Source: an uncultured bacterium (GTDB taxonomy: Bacteria; Patescibacteriota; Patescibacteriia; CAIQCM01). Taken from it: a stretch of 6,122 nt of DNA. The stretch is from NCBI GenBank assembly GCA_903870305.1, contig CAIQCM010000083.1, positions 1 through 6,122 on the forward strand, read 5' to 3'. Below the pieces are notes generated by a model. That model saw nothing but the letters and a program-made list of their open reading frames with translations, did not search any database and was not told the DNA's origin. Shown piece after piece: positions 5,552-6,122 of this stretch; within the stretch, counting starts at the first letter, position 1; the number at the start of each line of letters is the position of its first letter. The position numbers and the translations under genes are program-made.

Positions 5552-6122
5552 ATGCATCCAAAAATAAAACCCCTTGTCCTCATTGTCCTCGACGGCTGGG
5601 GGGAGCGCTCTGACCGCGAATACAATGGAATATTTGAGGCCTCAACGCCGGTCATGGACCGTCTTCACGCCGAGTATCCGCACGCGACATTGGACGCGAG
5701 CGAAGAAAGCGTCGGACTGCCGACGGGGCAAATGGGTAACTCGGAGATCGGTCATATGACGATCGGTTCCGGGCGCGTCATCGACACCGACCTGGTGCGA
5801 ATTTCAAAAACCATCAAAAATGGTGAGTTCTCGAATAATCTTGAGTTTGGCGCGCTATTCAACCACGTTAAAAAGAATGACAGCACCTTGCATGCGATTG
5901 GCCTGCTCTCGCCGGGAGGCGTGCACAGCCACAACGAGCATCTTTTTGCTTTTTTGAAAGCGGCAAAAGCTGCAGACATTTCTCGCGTTGCCATTCATGC
6001 GATCACCGACGGACGCGACACGGCGCCGCAGAGCGCGGCGAAATATCTTAAAGAGCTGGAAGCGGTGATGGCGGAAGCGGGGATCGGCTTTGTCGCCACC
6101 TGCTCCGGACGGTTTTATGCGA
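5552..6122 (+). CDS. gpmI: 2,3-bisphosphoglycerate-independent phosphoglycerate mutase, N-terminal part
   Basis: The gene runs off the right edge; 190 residues of a protein that is usually about 510 are present. The enzyme interconverts 3- and 2-phosphoglycerate in glycolysis, in the cytoplasm, using Mn2+ and a phosphoserine. Seen here are VLIVLDGWG with metal ligand Asp14, GLPTGQMGNSEIGHM with the catalytic Ser64, GLLSPGGVHSH with His125 (substrate site), ITDGRDTAP (Asp153 to Asp156), and SGRFYA at the edge, the start of the conserved SGR-(Y/F)-YAMDRD block. The ATG at 5552 gives the typical short N-terminus before the first strand. No Shine-Dalgarno precedes it; the five bases before it are aaatt, directly after a heptamer array. 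The missing part should hold the rest of the phosphatase-like domain. Identity is certain from the motifs. Confidence 0.97.
   Translation, partial: MHPKIKPLVLIVLDGWGERSDREYNGIFEASTPVMDRLHAEYPHATLDASEESVGLPTGQMGNSEIGHMTIGSGRVIDTDLVRISKTIKNGEFSNNLEFGALFNHVKKNDSTLHAIGLLSPGGVHSHNEHLFAFLKAAKAADISRVAIHAITDGRDTAPQSAAKYLKELEAVMAEAGIGFVATCSGRFYA

Overview
The window is bacterial and gene-dense. G+C is a little over half by eye, the standard stop code is used (TAA four times, TAG once; no in-frame TGA is needed), and spacers are short. None of the five start codons that can be seen has a recognisable Shine-Dalgarno sequence. This, the style of the adaptor proteins and the short heptamer repeats in the spacers suggest a member of the Candidate Phyla Radiation (Patescibacteria, perhaps the Parcubacteria side). 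The lineage is an inference; no rRNA or marker gene is present to prove it.

Layout: (1) positions 1-3683, plus strand, form a tight efflux operon. It holds the 3' part of a MacA/HlyD-like membrane fusion protein with a long helical hairpin enlarged by an insertion, a second and much shorter adaptor that has a transmembrane anchor but no hairpin, and a 14-helix DHA2-type (EmrB/QacA-like) major facilitator pump. Gaps are 11 bp and 1 bp. (2) 3678-3829 is a spacer built largely from 7-bp repeats in inverted orientation, followed by a T-tract and a possible promoter. (3) 3830-4531, plus strand, is a family 2 glycosyltransferase of the dolichyl/polyprenyl-phosphate glucose synthase type. (4) 4568-5380, minus strand, is a class I SAM-dependent methyltransferase convergent with the glycosyltransferase. 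A GC-rich hairpin overlapping the end of the glycosyltransferase gene probably terminates it. (5) 5381-5551 is a divergent spacer with a good sigma-70-like promoter for the methyltransferase, placed so that its mRNA would be leaderless, and a second 7-bp repeat array. (6) 5552 to the right edge is the N-terminal 190 residues of cofactor-independent phosphoglycerate mutase (gpmI).

The first three genes should act together: a proton-driven inner-membrane exporter with two periplasm- or exterior-facing adaptors. The other genes (lipid-linked sugar transfer, methylation, glycolysis) are separate housekeeping units. The points of most interest are the paired hairpin-bearing and hairpin-less adaptors next to one pump, and the two 7-bp repeat arrays that share a core although they lie about 1.8 kb apart.
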